A stretch of 64,000 nt of DNA from CAZGMJ01 sp964526785 (GCA_964526785.1 CAZGMJ010000003.1:1-64000); one strand, 5' to 3'. Counted from the stretch's first letter, positions 36,136 through 45,931 are shown. The notes: generated from the letters alone by a model not told the origin. Program-made: numbers and translations.

Positions 36136-37205
36136 GCGAAAGGATTCTAATGTGCGGCAATGAGGCGCTGGCGGAGGCAGCGATCATTGCAGGCTGCGAC
36201 GCATACTTCGGCTACCCGATCACTCCGCAGAACGAGGTGACGGCATACATGGCGCGAAGAATGCCGGAAGAGGGGCGTGCATTCGTTCAAAGCGAAAGCG
36301 AGGTGGCTGCGATAAACATGGTTTTCGGGGCCGCGGCTACCGGCAAACGAGCAATGACCAGTTCGTCGAGTCCGGGGATCAGCCTGATGCAGGAGGGGCT
36401 GAGTTACATGGCGGGTGCGGAGTTGCCTGCAGTTGTCGTTAACGTGATGCGAGGCGGGCCCGGACTGGGCAATATCGCTCCTTCGCAGGGGGATTATTTC
36501 CAGGCGACACGGGGAGGCGGACACGGGGACTACCGAACGATCGTCCTGGGACCGTCCACTGTGCAGGAACTGGCGGACTGCATGCCACTGGCGTTCGATC
36601 TTGCCGACCAGTATCAGATAACGGCAATGGTGCTCGCGGACGGCATTCTGGGACAGATGATGGAGCCTATCGTGCTGGAGAAAAAGCCGCGAAGGAAGCT
36701 TCCCAGAAAGGACTGGGCTTTGACGGGCGCTGAGGACCGGGAGCAACGGATCGTCCGTTCGCTCTGGCTGGCCGAGGGTTCGCTGGAAGCACACTGCAAC
36801 AAACTGCAGCGCAAGTATGACGAGATTCAGGAAAACGAGGTTTTGTGCGAGGAGCACGAGGTCGAGGACGCGGAGGTTGTGCTGGTAGCGTATGGTGTGG
36901 CGGCCCGGATTGTGCATACAGCGGTGGATATGGCGAGACAGGAAGGAATCAAGGCGGGACTGATCAGACCGATCACATTGTGGCCGTTTCCGATCGAGCA
37001 GGTCAGCCGGGCGACCGATGGGGCCGGATCGTTTCTTGTGGTCGAGATGAGTACGGGACAAATGGTTGAGGATGTGAAACTGGCGGTGAGCGGAAGAACA
37101 CCGGTGCAGCTTCACGGACGACCGGGCGGCGGAGTCCCAACGGTCGAGGAGGTCCTGGAGAAAATCCGGCAATTGAGCGTATCGTCCGAGACTGTCGGCA
37201 GGTAG
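36132..37205 (+). CDS. korA: 2-oxoacid:ferredoxin oxidoreductase, alpha subunit (KorA/VorB-like)
   Basis: 357 aa pyrimidine-binding subunit with the FGYPITPQNE motif (about 22-31), TSSSSPGISLM, and a C-terminal transketolase-like domain (LVAYGVAARIV, LIRPITLWPFP). It builds the catalytic core with the beta subunit and oxidatively decarboxylates a 2-oxoacid to acyl-CoA. Sequence pattern is close to both the 2-oxoglutarate (Kor) and branched-chain (Vor) types, so substrate is not settled. GTG start, overlapping korD by 4 bp. Confidence 0.9.
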   Translation: MSERILMCGNEALAEAAIIAGCDAYFGYPITPQNEVTAYMARRMPEEGRAFVQSESEVAAINMVFGAAATGKRAMTSSSSPGISLMQEGLSYMAGAELPAVVVNVMRGGPGLGNIAPSQGDYFQATRGGGHGDYRTIVLGPSTVQELADCMPLAFDLADQYQITAMVLADGILGQMMEPIVLEKKPRRKLPRKDWALTGAEDREQRIVRSLWLAEGSLEAHCNKLQRKYDEIQENEVLCEEHEVEDAEVVLVAYGVAARIVHTAVDMARQEGIKAGLIRPITLWPFPIEQVSRATDGAGSFLVVEMSTGQMVEDVKLAVSGRTPVQLHGRPGGGVPTVEEVLEKIRQLSVSSETVGR

Positions 37206-37217
37206 TATGGGGGTTTT

Positions 37218-37991
37218 ATGGCAATAACGGCAGCGGAAATGATGGCACGAGAGAATACCAAGCCTGTGTTTGAGCGAACCGGACTGCTGAAGGACTGTCC
37301 GACGCATTATTGTCCCGGGTGCGGACACGGTATCGCACATCGTCTGGTGGCCGAGGCGATTGACGAGTTAGGCATCCGCGGGCGGACTCTGGGAATCGCG
37401 CCGGTGGGTTGTGCCGTTTTACTGTACGACTATATTGACGTCGATACAGTGGAGGTTGCCCACGGGCGGGCGCCGGCGGTCGCAACGGGTATGAAGCGAA
37501 CGAACCCGGACAAGATCGTTTTTTCCTATCAGGGTGACGGGGATCTGGCGTCGATCGGAACTGCGGAAATCATTCATGCGGCTCATCGAGGCGAGCGGAT
37601 CACGGTCGTTTTCATCAACAACGCAGTGTTCGGAATGACGGGCGGCCAGATGGCTCCGACGACGACGATCGGCCAGGTCACCGCGACGACTCCCCTGGGG
37701 CGGGAACCTGCGGAACAGGGATATCCTCTGTTGATATCGGAGATTCTGGCGGGTCTGCCCGGAACCGTGTACGTCGAACGCTGCGCGATGAGCAGTGTGG
37801 CCCGGATACGGCACACGAAGAAGGCCATCCGACACGCGTTCGAGCTTCAGGTTGCAAATGCACCGGGCCTGGCACTGGTCGAGGTACTCTCGCCCTGCCC
37901 GACATACTGGCGCAAGCCGCCGGCGCGGGCAATGGAGTGGATTGAGAACGAGATGACGAAGGTCTTCCCGCTCGGACGGCTCAAGGGTTAG
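37218..37991 (+). CDS. korB: 2-oxoacid:ferredoxin oxidoreductase, beta subunit (thiamine-binding)
   Basis: 257 aa thiamine-diphosphate subunit. CPGCGHGIAH (about 33-42) carries the conserved Cys pair, and GDGDLASIG followed by FINNAVFGMTGGQ is the GDG-N magnesium/ThDP motif. It starts 12 nt after korA. Paired with the alpha, gamma and delta genes, it completes a four-subunit ferredoxin-linked enzyme typical of anaerobes. Confidence 0.92.
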   Translation: MAITAAEMMARENTKPVFERTGLLKDCPTHYCPGCGHGIAHRLVAEAIDELGIRGRTLGIAPVGCAVLLYDYIDVDTVEVAHGRAPAVATGMKRTNPDKIVFSYQGDGDLASIGTAEIIHAAHRGERITVVFINNAVFGMTGGQMAPTTTIGQVTATTPLGREPAEQGYPLLISEILAGLPGTVYVERCAMSSVARIRHTKKAIRHAFELQVANAPGLALVEVLSPCPTYWRKPPARAMEWIENEMTKVFPLGRLKG

Positions 37992-37993
37992 AC

Positions 37994-38560
37994 ATGGCAA
38001 CGAATGGATTGTACGAAGAAGTGGTTATTGCGGGCTTCGGCGGCCAGGGTGTGATCCTGGCGGGCAAACTGCTGGCGCAGACGGCGATGATGGCGAACAA
38101 GGAAGTGACGTATATGCCGTCGTATGGTGCGGAGGTTCGAGGCGGAACCGCCAATTGCATGGTAGTCATCGCGGAGGAACTAATCGCGTGCCCGGTTGTG
38201 AGCAGGCCGAGTTCTGTAGTCGTGATGAACAAGGCGTCGTTCGAGAAGTTCGCTCCCCGCCTGCGGCCCGGAGGATTGATGATACTAAACAGTTCGCTGG
38301 TGGACACCGAACCCGATGCGGACAAGGGATTTGACGTTGTGGCTATTCCTTTGGACGATATCGCGGGCGAGTTGGGCAGTCCCAAGAGCGCGAATATGGT
38401 GGCGATTGGGGCATATCTGGAGAAGCGAGGCCTTTTCGGTCCGCAAGCGGCCGCAGAGGCGCTGCCAAAGGTGCTGGCGGAGCGATATCACATTACGCTG
38501 CCGGCGAACATCGAAGCGCTCAAACGGGGCGCCGAGTTTACGAAGGCGTGCACCGCCTGA
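37994..38560 (+). CDS. korC: 2-oxoacid:ferredoxin oxidoreductase, gamma subunit
   Basis: 188 aa catalytic-domain subunit with the GFGGQGVILAGKLLA motif (about 14-28) and TYMPSYGAEVRGGTANC (about 41-57), both diagnostic. It starts 2 nt after korB's stop. It is followed after 30 bp by exbD on the same strand. Confidence 0.92.
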   Translation: MATNGLYEEVVIAGFGGQGVILAGKLLAQTAMMANKEVTYMPSYGAEVRGGTANCMVVIAEELIACPVVSRPSSVVVMNKASFEKFAPRLRPGGLMILNSSLVDTEPDADKGFDVVAIPLDDIAGELGSPKSANMVAIGAYLEKRGLFGPQAAAEALPKVLAERYHITLPANIEALKRGAEFTKACTA

Positions 38561-38590
38561 ACCGAAAGCGCAAACTACACGGACGGAGAT

Positions 38591-39091
38591 ATGGGCTTGC
38601 AGGAATCAGGCAACACAGGAATTCGGAGCATGGTGTTCGAGCGGATGAGCACCAAAGGTCGACGCGGGTTTTCTTTACGGATGGCCCCGATGATCGACAT
38701 GATATTCCTGCTGCTGATCTTCTTTCTCGTAGCGGCCAAATGGCGGCCACAGGAGGAGTTTCTGCCCTTCCGGTTGCCGGCGGCGCGGGCCGCAAGTCCT
38801 GCGGTGGGCAGGCTGGAACCGTTGCGATTGCACGTCTCGCAGACGGCGGAAGGGTGCATGGTGCGGATTGACTCGTATGCTCTGATATCCCTGCGAAAGG
38901 AGTCCTTTGCCGAGGATCTGAGCCGTCTGATGACGCAGACCGAACGGATCATGCGGGCGCAGCGACGTGTAACGAGCGATCCGATGGAGATTGCGTGCGA
39001 AGAGGAAGTCTCGTGGGATTACGTGGCCCGGATCTACAATGTGCTCTGCACGGCGGGCTTGAGCGATATCACCTTTCTGATTACCGAATGA
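38591..39091 (+). CDS. ExbD/TolR-family biopolymer transport protein
   Basis: 166 aa with one transmembrane helix near 33-50 (MAPMIDMIFLLLIFFLVA), including the proton-pathway aspartate (D36) characteristic of ExbD/TolR. The rest is periplasmic. These proteins pair with ExbB/TolQ to energise outer-membrane transport; no exbB is adjacent. The end overlaps the next gene in ATGA (39088-39091), so the large exported helical protein is probably a partner. It is 30 bp downstream of the korDABC cluster. Confidence 0.85.
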   Translation: MGLQESGNTGIRSMVFERMSTKGRRGFSLRMAPMIDMIFLLLIFFLVAAKWRPQEEFLPFRLPAARAASPAVGRLEPLRLHVSQTAEGCMVRIDSYALISLRKESFAEDLSRLMTQTERIMRAQRRVTSDPMEIACEEEVSWDYVARIYNVLCTAGLSDITFLITE

Positions 39092-41304
39092 TTCGGCCCA
39101 TGACCGCAATAGTACCGCAGCAGAATCATCAGACTCGAAGCATGCCCGGAGGATGGTTTGCGGCGCGTTTCGGCGTCCCACACCGGCGACGGACCGCCCT
39201 GCTCGTTCTGATCTGCCTGCTCAGTGTTCCGGCAGTGTGCGCCGAGAATCCGCCGACGGCGGAAGACATCGCGGCATTGAGAAAAGAAACGCAGACGGTC
39301 GTCGCGCGATTCATGACAGGGACTTTTCAGATTTGGATGCAATACGCATACAGCGGTCGTTTCCTGAGCGAGCGGGAGCGGGAGCAACTGCAATTCTCGG
39401 CAATAGAGGCACAGGCGGCTCTTGCAAATATCGCTGAGTCCCAGCGGAAGACCAGGGCGCTCATAGAGCAGTATGAAGGAGAAGACTGGGACGTACTTTA
39501 CGGAGAGACCGGTTTGTGGCGTAGGCTATCGGGCGACATCTATGTCACCGCGGCGAGTCGCTGCGAGATCGGGCTTTATGAGGCCCTGGCGGCCGACGAA
39601 GATGACAGACAAGCGATAGCTGAGCGAATTGCGCAGGATGTTCGCAAGCTTGATGAAACCTACGATACGGCATTGCTCGATCTTTTGCGGGCCCGGACAA
39701 TGGCGGCGACGGGAGCAGACCAACGGCACGTGCGTGAAGCTCTGGAAGAAGCAGAGGGGCATCCTGATGTTCGCCCCGTGACGGCGTTCCGGGCAGCTAT
39801 CGAGCAAATCCGTCTATCGGTGCCGACGTCGACACAGGAGTTTGACGGATTGCTCGAGCAATTGCAGGGAAGCGAACTGGCGAACGATACGGAACTGTTG
39901 CTTTCGTTGACGTTCGTGTTGCGGCACCACGGCAATACAGATGCACTGGCGAACGTGTTATCGAGACGCTCTGAACTTGCAGATGTTTTCGGTCAACTGG
40001 CGATGGCAGACCTGACGCATATGCTTGAACAGAATGCATTTGAAATCGAAGAGATAGCACCCATTGAGGCGGATCTTGCATGCGTGGCAATGTTGAAGAA
40101 GATAACGGCCACCCGTGCAGAACTTGCGAAGCGATTTGCGGAATCAGAACGACTGCGCAGTGCTGCGACTCTGTACGCCTGTGGCGCGGCGATGGCGGAG
40201 ACCGAACCGGCGCGGGCGTGCCGACTGCTTGTTGAAGCGGGCAGGATTCAGCGCGAGCAGTCGAATCAGTGGCTGGGATTGACCGGCGAGACAATAGTGA
40301 GGGAATCTATGGAAGTGGCGCAGCGTTGTTTTGCAGCCCAGAGATGCGAGCCGGAACTCGTCGTCGAAACGGTCGAACAGGGGCAGATGATGCTGGAGGG
40401 GCCGGTTGATTTGCACGTTCAATACACATATTCGCTGGCACTGATGGAAGCTGGACAAAGAGAGAAGGGCATGGAAGTGTTGGCGGGACTGGCTAAGAGC
40501 GAGCAGACCGGTACGCCTGAGTCGCTTCGAAGCACGATTCTGACTACCTATTCGCAATTGCTCATAGCAGAAGAAGCGGAGGCCCAAATGCAAGGCGTCG
40601 TGGCGTTGCTGAATGAGAAGAAGATCGAGAGCGATCCGAATCTTTGCGTGTGGAGGTCGCTGGCTTTGCAGCGCATGGGCAAGGCGAGCGAAGCGATACG
40701 CTCGATGACGGCGATCGAGCAGGCTGGTTTGTGCGAGCATGCGGCCACCGCGCTGGGATTGCTTGCAGAGATCGTCGGGCAGATCGAACGCTACGATCTG
40801 TCGGGCAAAGAGATAAATACTCTGGGTACGGATGGGGTCAGGCTTGCACGGTTCTGCTATCGCTGCCTGAACGGTGCAGAGAAGCGACTGGCAGGTCTAT
40901 ATGCGGCCGAAGCGCAGGTACTGGGCAACAGCAGCGATGCCGAAAAACTGCTCGGGGCCAGGCGATTCCTCGATGAATTCGTCGGGCGGGAGTCCAGGGA
41001 TATTGAGGCGGTTCGATGCCGTGCCCGACTGGCGATGGCACACTATGAATACATGGACGCCGCGGCGGACTGGCGGCGATTGGCCTCGGCGCATGAGCGT
41101 TCAGGCGGGATCGACGGCGAGAACTCGTGGCTATGGTGGCGTGCGAAGTATTATGAGTTGTTGTGCTGCGCCGAATCGGGGCGGTTCGATCAATCCCAGT
41201 TGCTCCATACGATCAACGTTCTGCAGGCCGTGGGTGATCTGTCGGCACCGTGGAAGGCGAAATTCAGCGAACTGGCGGGTCGCCTGCGATCCGGCGGCCG
41301 ATAG
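39088..41304 (+). CDS. Large exported helical-repeat protein
   Basis: 738 aa from the ATG at 39088, which overlaps the exbD stop by 4 bp; a longer frame from 38995 runs inside exbD and is not needed. A long basic start is followed by a hydrophobic signal or anchor (about 35-52, ending VPAVCAEN). The mature part is almost wholly helical with Ala/Glu-rich pairs resembling degenerate TPR repeats and no recognisable enzyme motif. Translational coupling to ExbD suggests it works with an energised envelope system. Confidence 0.65.
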   Translation: MIRPMTAIVPQQNHQTRSMPGGWFAARFGVPHRRRTALLVLICLLSVPAVCAENPPTAEDIAALRKETQTVVARFMTGTFQIWMQYAYSGRFLSEREREQLQFSAIEAQAALANIAESQRKTRALIEQYEGEDWDVLYGETGLWRRLSGDIYVTAASRCEIGLYEALAADEDDRQAIAERIAQDVRKLDETYDTALLDLLRARTMAATGADQRHVREALEEAEGHPDVRPVTAFRAAIEQIRLSVPTSTQEFDGLLEQLQGSELANDTELLLSLTFVLRHHGNTDALANVLSRRSELADVFGQLAMADLTHMLEQNAFEIEEIAPIEADLACVAMLKKITATRAELAKRFAESERLRSAATLYACGAAMAETEPARACRLLVEAGRIQREQSNQWLGLTGETIVRESMEVAQRCFAAQRCEPELVVETVEQGQMMLEGPVDLHVQYTYSLALMEAGQREKGMEVLAGLAKSEQTGTPESLRSTILTTYSQLLIAEEAEAQMQGVVALLNEKKIESDPNLCVWRSLALQRMGKASEAIRSMTAIEQAGLCEHAATALGLLAEIVGQIERYDLSGKEINTLGTDGVRLARFCYRCLNGAEKRLAGLYAAEAQVLGNSSDAEKLLGARRFLDEFVGRESRDIEAVRCRARLAMAHYEYMDAAADWRRLASAHERSGGIDGENSWLWWRAKYYELLCCAESGRFDQSQLLHTINVLQAVGDLSAPWKAKFSELAGRLRSGGR

Positions 41305-41367
41305 CGGGATGCAGGCCGAAAGTCCAAACGAAGAGCAATGACAGGGCACAGAGCCTTGACTTTCGGT

Positions 41368-41396
41368 TTGACAGGCGGGTTCTCAAGCGGTTATAT
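41368..41396 (+). promoter_or_regulatory. Strong sigma-70-type promoter for the ThuA cluster
   Basis: A consensus TTGACA (41368-41373) and TTATAT (41391-41396) lie exactly 17 bp apart, about 75 bp upstream of the GTG start at 41470. This is the best promoter-like site seen in the window and fits a transcript through the sugar cluster. Confidence 0.65.
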
Positions 41397-41469
41397 TCGC
41401 GCCCGAATTGTAAGTGCTCCGCCTGCCGGGTTTTGCAAGGTTACGACAACGTTTTCAGGAGGATTCTTC

Positions 41470-43962
41470 GTGACAGCCAAACGTGTCTTTTTCATTCTGG
41501 CAGCCCTTTTGACCATATTCGCACTTTCGCAAACGGGCTGCCGAGAGTCCGATGCGACAGGCGATTCCCAGACGGGGCGGGTACTGATCGTAACGGGAAT
41601 TGACTATCCCGGGCATAAGTGGAAAGAGACGGCGCCGGCGCTGGCTGAGGTGCTGGGCCAGGATGAGCGTCTCAAAGTGGAAGTCGTGACGGAACCGGCG
41701 TATCTGGCCTCGCCCGAACTGAATACATACGACACGGTCGTGCTGCACTTTATGAACTGGGAGAGCCCCGATCCCGGCCCGGAAGCGAGAGAGGGTCTGG
41801 CGAACTTCGTTCGGGAAGGCGGCGGTCTGTTCGTCGTGCATTTCGCCTGCGGGGCTTTTCAGGGTTGGGACGAGTACGAGGAGATTACAGGGCCTGTGTG
41901 GGATCCGAATCTGCGGGCGCACGACCCTCGAGGACCGTTCATGGTCGAGAAAACCGACGTGGAGCACCCGATTACGGCGGGGATGGAGGCGTTCGAGACC
42001 GACGACGAGCTGTATACGTGCCTGGCGGGAGATGTTCCCATTACGACACTGGCCCACGCAAAGTCCAAAGTGGACGGCAAATACTACCCGATGGCTTTTA
42101 CGCTGCAATACGGCAAGGGACGAGTGTTCAACAGTCCCCTGGGGCACGACGTCGGGGCGATCATGAATCCCTATGTGGCGGAGCTGTTTCGGCGAGGTTG
42201 TGCGTGGACGGCAGGATTGCCTCTTGAGGGCGAGTTCGAGCCTAAGCTTAAGAAGATTGCCTTTATCGCGGGCAAGCCCAGTCATGGCGAAGGCAATCAT
42301 GAATGGGACAAGGATGCCCTGTTTCTCAAGCAATGTCTTGATAGTGCGGCAAATATCGAACCTCTGGATATCGTGATTCATAACGATGGGTGGCCCGAAG
42401 ATGCTTCGGCACTGGATGATGCCGACGCTGTGGTCTTTCTTGCCGACGGCCACGAGATGCACCCGCTCAAAGCGCCCGAAAGATTCGCCAAGATTCAGGA
42501 ACTAGCGGACAAGGGTGTGGGACTGGCTTTTCTGCACTACTGCATCGAGCCGCCGAATCAGGAGGCGGAGGACGATTTTCTCCAATGGATGGGCGGCTAC
42601 TACGAGCGGGGATTTTCGCAGAATCCGATCAACAAGACACCCGTGACCATTGCCACGACCGACCATCCGATCTGTCGGGGCTGCGGCGGGTATGCAACGG
42701 AGGACGAATGGTATTTCGACATCCGCTTCAAGCCCGAAGTACAGGATGTGACGATTCTCATGACGGGCAAGCTGCCGCCGTACGATCCCAAGGATAAGGC
42801 GCTGGCCTGGGCAACCGAACGGGAGGACGGTGGACGAGGGTTCGGCTTCTCCGGCGGGCATTATCATACGAACTGGCACATGGAGCCGTTCCGCAAGCCG
42901 GTGCTCAATGCAATTCTGTGGACGGCGAAGGCAGAGGTACCGCAGGAGGGAGTCAAATCGGTGCAACCCTGGCGGTTCGTGAGTATTCCGGATTTCCTGA
43001 ACGTCGATCTGGAGTATCCGCAGGCGGGATGGGAGGACACGCTGGACTACGTGCTGAAGGCTGTCAAGGCGGAGAATCCCGAGTTTGTGCTGGTGGCGGG
43101 CGATCTGGTGATGGGCAGATGGCCGGACAAAGACAGCATCAAGGAGTACGCAGAGAAGTATTACACGGCATGGAAACAGCGAATGGATGCGCACGGTCTG
43201 AAGTATTACACCGCCATCGGGGATCATGAGATCGGCGACAATCCGTGGCCCGAAGAGAAAGCGGAACTCGTGTCGTACTTCAAGCGCCAGTTTCAAAGAC
43301 ATCTGAAGATGCCGCTCAATGGGCCGTATCGAATGCGGGGCACGGCCTTCTGGTTACTCCATGAGAATACGCTGTTTGTCGCGGTCGACGTATTCGAAAA
43401 GGGTGAGGGCCCTCAGGGCGGCATCGTGCCGAAGGTCACGGGCGAGCAACTGGAATGGTTCAATACGATAATTGCCCAGAATAACGGCGTGGAGCACATC
43501 GTCGTAATGGGCCATACCCCGGTACTCGGCCCGGTAGCGAAGGAAAGCTCAAGCGGCCTGATGCTGGAGGGTGGTGCGGATTCGCCCTTCTGGCAGGCAA
43601 TGAAGGACAACGGGGTGGACATGTATTTGTGCGGCGAGGTCCATGCGATAACATGCACGCGCGAGGACGGTGTGATGCAGATTGCGCACGGCGGGTTGTT
43701 CGGCTACAACGAGAAGGTGAATTATCTGGTGGGCACTGTGCACGACGATCGAATCGAGCTGGAGCTTAAGGAACTCAGCATTGTCAACAGCGGCGAGAAG
43801 CTGTGGCAGTCCGGGAATAATCGTCCATTCGAAAAGGTAACCATTATGGACGAGGCAAAGAGGAAAGGCTTTGTCACGGTGGGCGAGTGCGTACTCGACA
43901 AGAAGGGCAAAAAGACCGCGGTCAAGGATGCGAGCGGATTTTTTGAAGACAGTGCAAAGTGA
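41470..43962 (+). CDS. Three-domain exported protein: ThuA, ThuA, calcineurin-like phosphoesterase
   Basis: 830 aa from the GTG at 41470 (AGGAGG 7 nt upstream). A signal peptide covers about 1-24, ending LSQTGC, a weak lipobox. ThuA domains lie at about 36-255 and 260-510. The metallophosphoesterase (about 525-790) has GDLVMG, GDHE, MGHTP and GEVHAIT as metal-site motifs, with GEVH replacing the usual GHxH. ThuA proteins are linked to sugar utilisation, and the second copy is close to the ThuA of the DUF1080 gene at 45932-47512. Role unknown; probably works on sugars released outside the cytoplasm. Confidence 0.75.
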   Translation: MTAKRVFFILAALLTIFALSQTGCRESDATGDSQTGRVLIVTGIDYPGHKWKETAPALAEVLGQDERLKVEVVTEPAYLASPELNTYDTVVLHFMNWESPDPGPEAREGLANFVREGGGLFVVHFACGAFQGWDEYEEITGPVWDPNLRAHDPRGPFMVEKTDVEHPITAGMEAFETDDELYTCLAGDVPITTLAHAKSKVDGKYYPMAFTLQYGKGRVFNSPLGHDVGAIMNPYVAELFRRGCAWTAGLPLEGEFEPKLKKIAFIAGKPSHGEGNHEWDKDALFLKQCLDSAANIEPLDIVIHNDGWPEDASALDDADAVVFLADGHEMHPLKAPERFAKIQELADKGVGLAFLHYCIEPPNQEAEDDFLQWMGGYYERGFSQNPINKTPVTIATTDHPICRGCGGYATEDEWYFDIRFKPEVQDVTILMTGKLPPYDPKDKALAWATEREDGGRGFGFSGGHYHTNWHMEPFRKPVLNAILWTAKAEVPQEGVKSVQPWRFVSIPDFLNVDLEYPQAGWEDTLDYVLKAVKAENPEFVLVAGDLVMGRWPDKDSIKEYAEKYYTAWKQRMDAHGLKYYTAIGDHEIGDNPWPEEKAELVSYFKRQFQRHLKMPLNGPYRMRGTAFWLLHENTLFVAVDVFEKGEGPQGGIVPKVTGEQLEWFNTIIAQNNGVEHIVVMGHTPVLGPVAKESSSGLMLEGGADSPFWQAMKDNGVDMYLCGEVHAITCTREDGVMQIAHGGLFGYNEKVNYLVGTVHDDRIELELKELSIVNSGEKLWQSGNNRPFEKVTIMDEAKRKGFVTVGECVLDKKGKKTAVKDASGFFEDSAK

Positions 43963-43998
43963 GTCATTCTTTTCAAACCTCTGATTAAGGAGAGAAAA

Positions 43999-44865
43999 GT
44001 GAAGATCGGATTTCACACGGACGCATTCAACACCTCGTACAAGGACTTCGAGGCATGTCTGGAATGGGCACAGAAGAACGACGTGCACTATATCGAGTGC
44101 GGGCTGATCGACGGCGTCAGTTGGATACACGGTCTGGGCTATCAGCCCCACGTAGCGATGTACGAGGATCCCATGCTGCTGCGGCAAAAGATGGAGCAGT
44201 ACGGCGTGCAGTTCTCGCAGGTGGACGCGGCCTATCCGCTGTCGGGCAAGGACGGCCCCGTGCGCGGCGTGCCTTATGTGCTCAAGGCGATCCAGTGGGC
44301 GAATCTGATTGGCTGTCCCTGTGTGGACACGACCGACGGCATGAACAAACCCGAGGGGCTGACCGACGACGAAGCGATGGACATGATGAAGCGGAGCTAC
44401 GAGCAGATCATGACAGTAGCTGACGCGCACAAGATGCTGGTGAACATCGAGCCGCACGGTTATTTCACCACACGGCCGGAGATGATGTCCCGGATGCTGG
44501 AATTCTGCGACAGCCCGTTTCTCGGTCTGAACATGGACACGGGCAACACCTTTATTGCGGGGCAGGATCCGGTGGCGTATCTCGAACAGTTCATCGAGCG
44601 GGTCGCTCATGTACACATCAAGGACGTCAGCGAATCGCTCGCCGCGAGCGTACGGGGCGAGGAGACGGGTATAGCGGTAAGCCAGTGTGCGATCGGCGAG
44701 GGCGTGAACGCGGATAACATCAAGAAATGTCTTCAGATTCTGCGCGATCACGGATATACGGGAGCTTTAAGCATGGAGTGCGAGGGCGAGGGCGGACCGA
44801 TGATAGAGCGTTCGCTCGAATGGCTGCGCGTGACGCTGGCGGAACTGGACATCGAGGCCGAGTAA
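43999..44865 (+). CDS. Sugar phosphate isomerase/epimerase-type TIM-barrel protein
   Basis: 288 aa xylose-isomerase-like (AP-endonuclease 2 fold) protein. Metal-site residues are suggested by IECG near the start, NIEPHGYF (about 149-156), NMDTGN (about 176-181), and HIKD (about 210-213), with a late SMECEGEGG. Such proteins isomerise, epimerise or dehydrate sugars including 3-keto sugars. GTG start at 43999, preceded by AAGGAG. No export signal, so it is cytoplasmic. It follows the ThuA gene after 36 nt. Confidence 0.85.
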   Translation: MKIGFHTDAFNTSYKDFEACLEWAQKNDVHYIECGLIDGVSWIHGLGYQPHVAMYEDPMLLRQKMEQYGVQFSQVDAAYPLSGKDGPVRGVPYVLKAIQWANLIGCPCVDTTDGMNKPEGLTDDEAMDMMKRSYEQIMTVADAHKMLVNIEPHGYFTTRPEMMSRMLEFCDSPFLGLNMDTGNTFIAGQDPVAYLEQFIERVAHVHIKDVSESLAASVRGEETGIAVSQCAIGEGVNADNIKKCLQILRDHGYTGALSMECEGEGGPMIERSLEWLRVTLAELDIEAE

Positions 44866-44908
44866 GGATATGATCCGGTCCGGCTTGCAGTTGATCAACT
44901 TTAACAGT

Positions 44909-44932
44909 CCCGCCAGTGGGGTACATGGCGGG
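44909..44932 (+). repeat. Perfect 7-bp hairpin between the two isomerase genes
   Basis: CCCGCCA (44909-44915) and TGGCGGG (44926-44932) pair perfectly with a 10-nt loop. There is no T-run, so it is not a classical terminator; it may stabilise the message or be a processing site that sets relative levels of the genes on either side. Confidence 0.45.
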
Positions 44933-44964
44933 CCCAACACGGCACACGTCAAAGGAGAACAGGA

Positions 44965-45813
44965 ATGAAAGTCGGATTCAATCTGCTGTTGTGGAACGCG
45001 TTTATCACTGAAGACGAGCATCCCGTTATCGAGAAACTCAAGAAGACCGGCTTTGACGGCGTCGAAGTACCGGTATTCGGCGGAGAGGTGGAGCACTATG
45101 AAAAGCTGGGCAAAGTAATCAAGGACAACGATCTGGCCTGTGCGGCGGTAACGATTATCCCCGATGAGGAGCATAATCCGGTCAGTCCTGATGCAAAGCA
45201 TCGCGCCGGCGGCGTCGAACACATGAAGTGGGCGATCGACTGCTGCGAGGCGCTGGGGGCCGAGGTATTGAGCGGACCGTTTTACCAAGTCCTGGGCAGT
45301 TTCACGGGCCAGCCACCGACCGAGGAAGAGAAGCAGTGGGCGGCGGAAGTGCATCGCGATGCGGCTGAGTACGCCGCCAAAGCGAATGTTGCGCTGGGGG
45401 TGGAGTTTCTCAATCGCTTCGAGTGTTATTTTCTGAACACGCTGGAGGCTTCGGCCGAGCATGTCAAGCGGGTCAACCATCCGAATTTCGGCGTCCTGTT
45501 CGACACATTCCACGCCAACATCGAAGAGAGCGATCCGGTGGGCTGCATCGGCAAGCATATCGACGCGATCAAGCACGTACATACCAGCGAGAACCATCGC
45601 GGCATGCCCGGCACGGGCCACGTGGACTGGGCGGGAACGTTCAAGGCTCTCAAGTCCAACGGATACGACGGCTGGCTGGTTACCGAAGCATTCGGCAATT
45701 CTCTGCCCGAGTTGGCGGCGACGACATGCGTGTGGCGCGATTACTACGAAGGCATTGACGATGTGCCGGCGCAGACGCTGAAGTTCATCAAAGAGGGCTG
45801 GGAGGCTGCGTGA
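44965..45813 (+). CDS. Sugar phosphate isomerase/epimerase-type TIM-barrel protein, second gene
   Basis: 282 aa xylose-isomerase-like TIM barrel, resembling the hydroxypyruvate isomerase/tagatose-epimerase group. VEVPVF near residue 30, GVEFLNRFE (about 136-144), LFDTFHANIEE (about 172-182), HVHTSENHRG (about 195-204) and TEAFG mark the metal-binding sites. AAGGAG lies before the ATG at 44965. It is not a close copy of the neighbouring isomerase-type gene, so the pair probably does two different steps. Confidence 0.85.
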   Translation: MKVGFNLLLWNAFITEDEHPVIEKLKKTGFDGVEVPVFGGEVEHYEKLGKVIKDNDLACAAVTIIPDEEHNPVSPDAKHRAGGVEHMKWAIDCCEALGAEVLSGPFYQVLGSFTGQPPTEEEKQWAAEVHRDAAEYAAKANVALGVEFLNRFECYFLNTLEASAEHVKRVNHPNFGVLFDTFHANIEESDPVGCIGKHIDAIKHVHTSENHRGMPGTGHVDWAGTFKALKSNGYDGWLVTEAFGNSLPELAATTCVWRDYYEGIDDVPAQTLKFIKEGWEAA

Positions 45814-45931
45814 GTTGTGGCCGAAGCATGAAAGCCTGGAGGTTTCGACATGCCGGGAAGATTGCAGATGACCCGTTAGAGCAACTGGTGGCGTAGCTTT
45901 TGCCGTACCGTTGAAGAATGGAGGAATACAG

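Noticed and set aside
38995..39087. N-terminal extension of the large helical protein inside exbD
   Set aside because: The ATGA overlap and export signal suit the start at 39088; the extension merely translates exbD in another frame.
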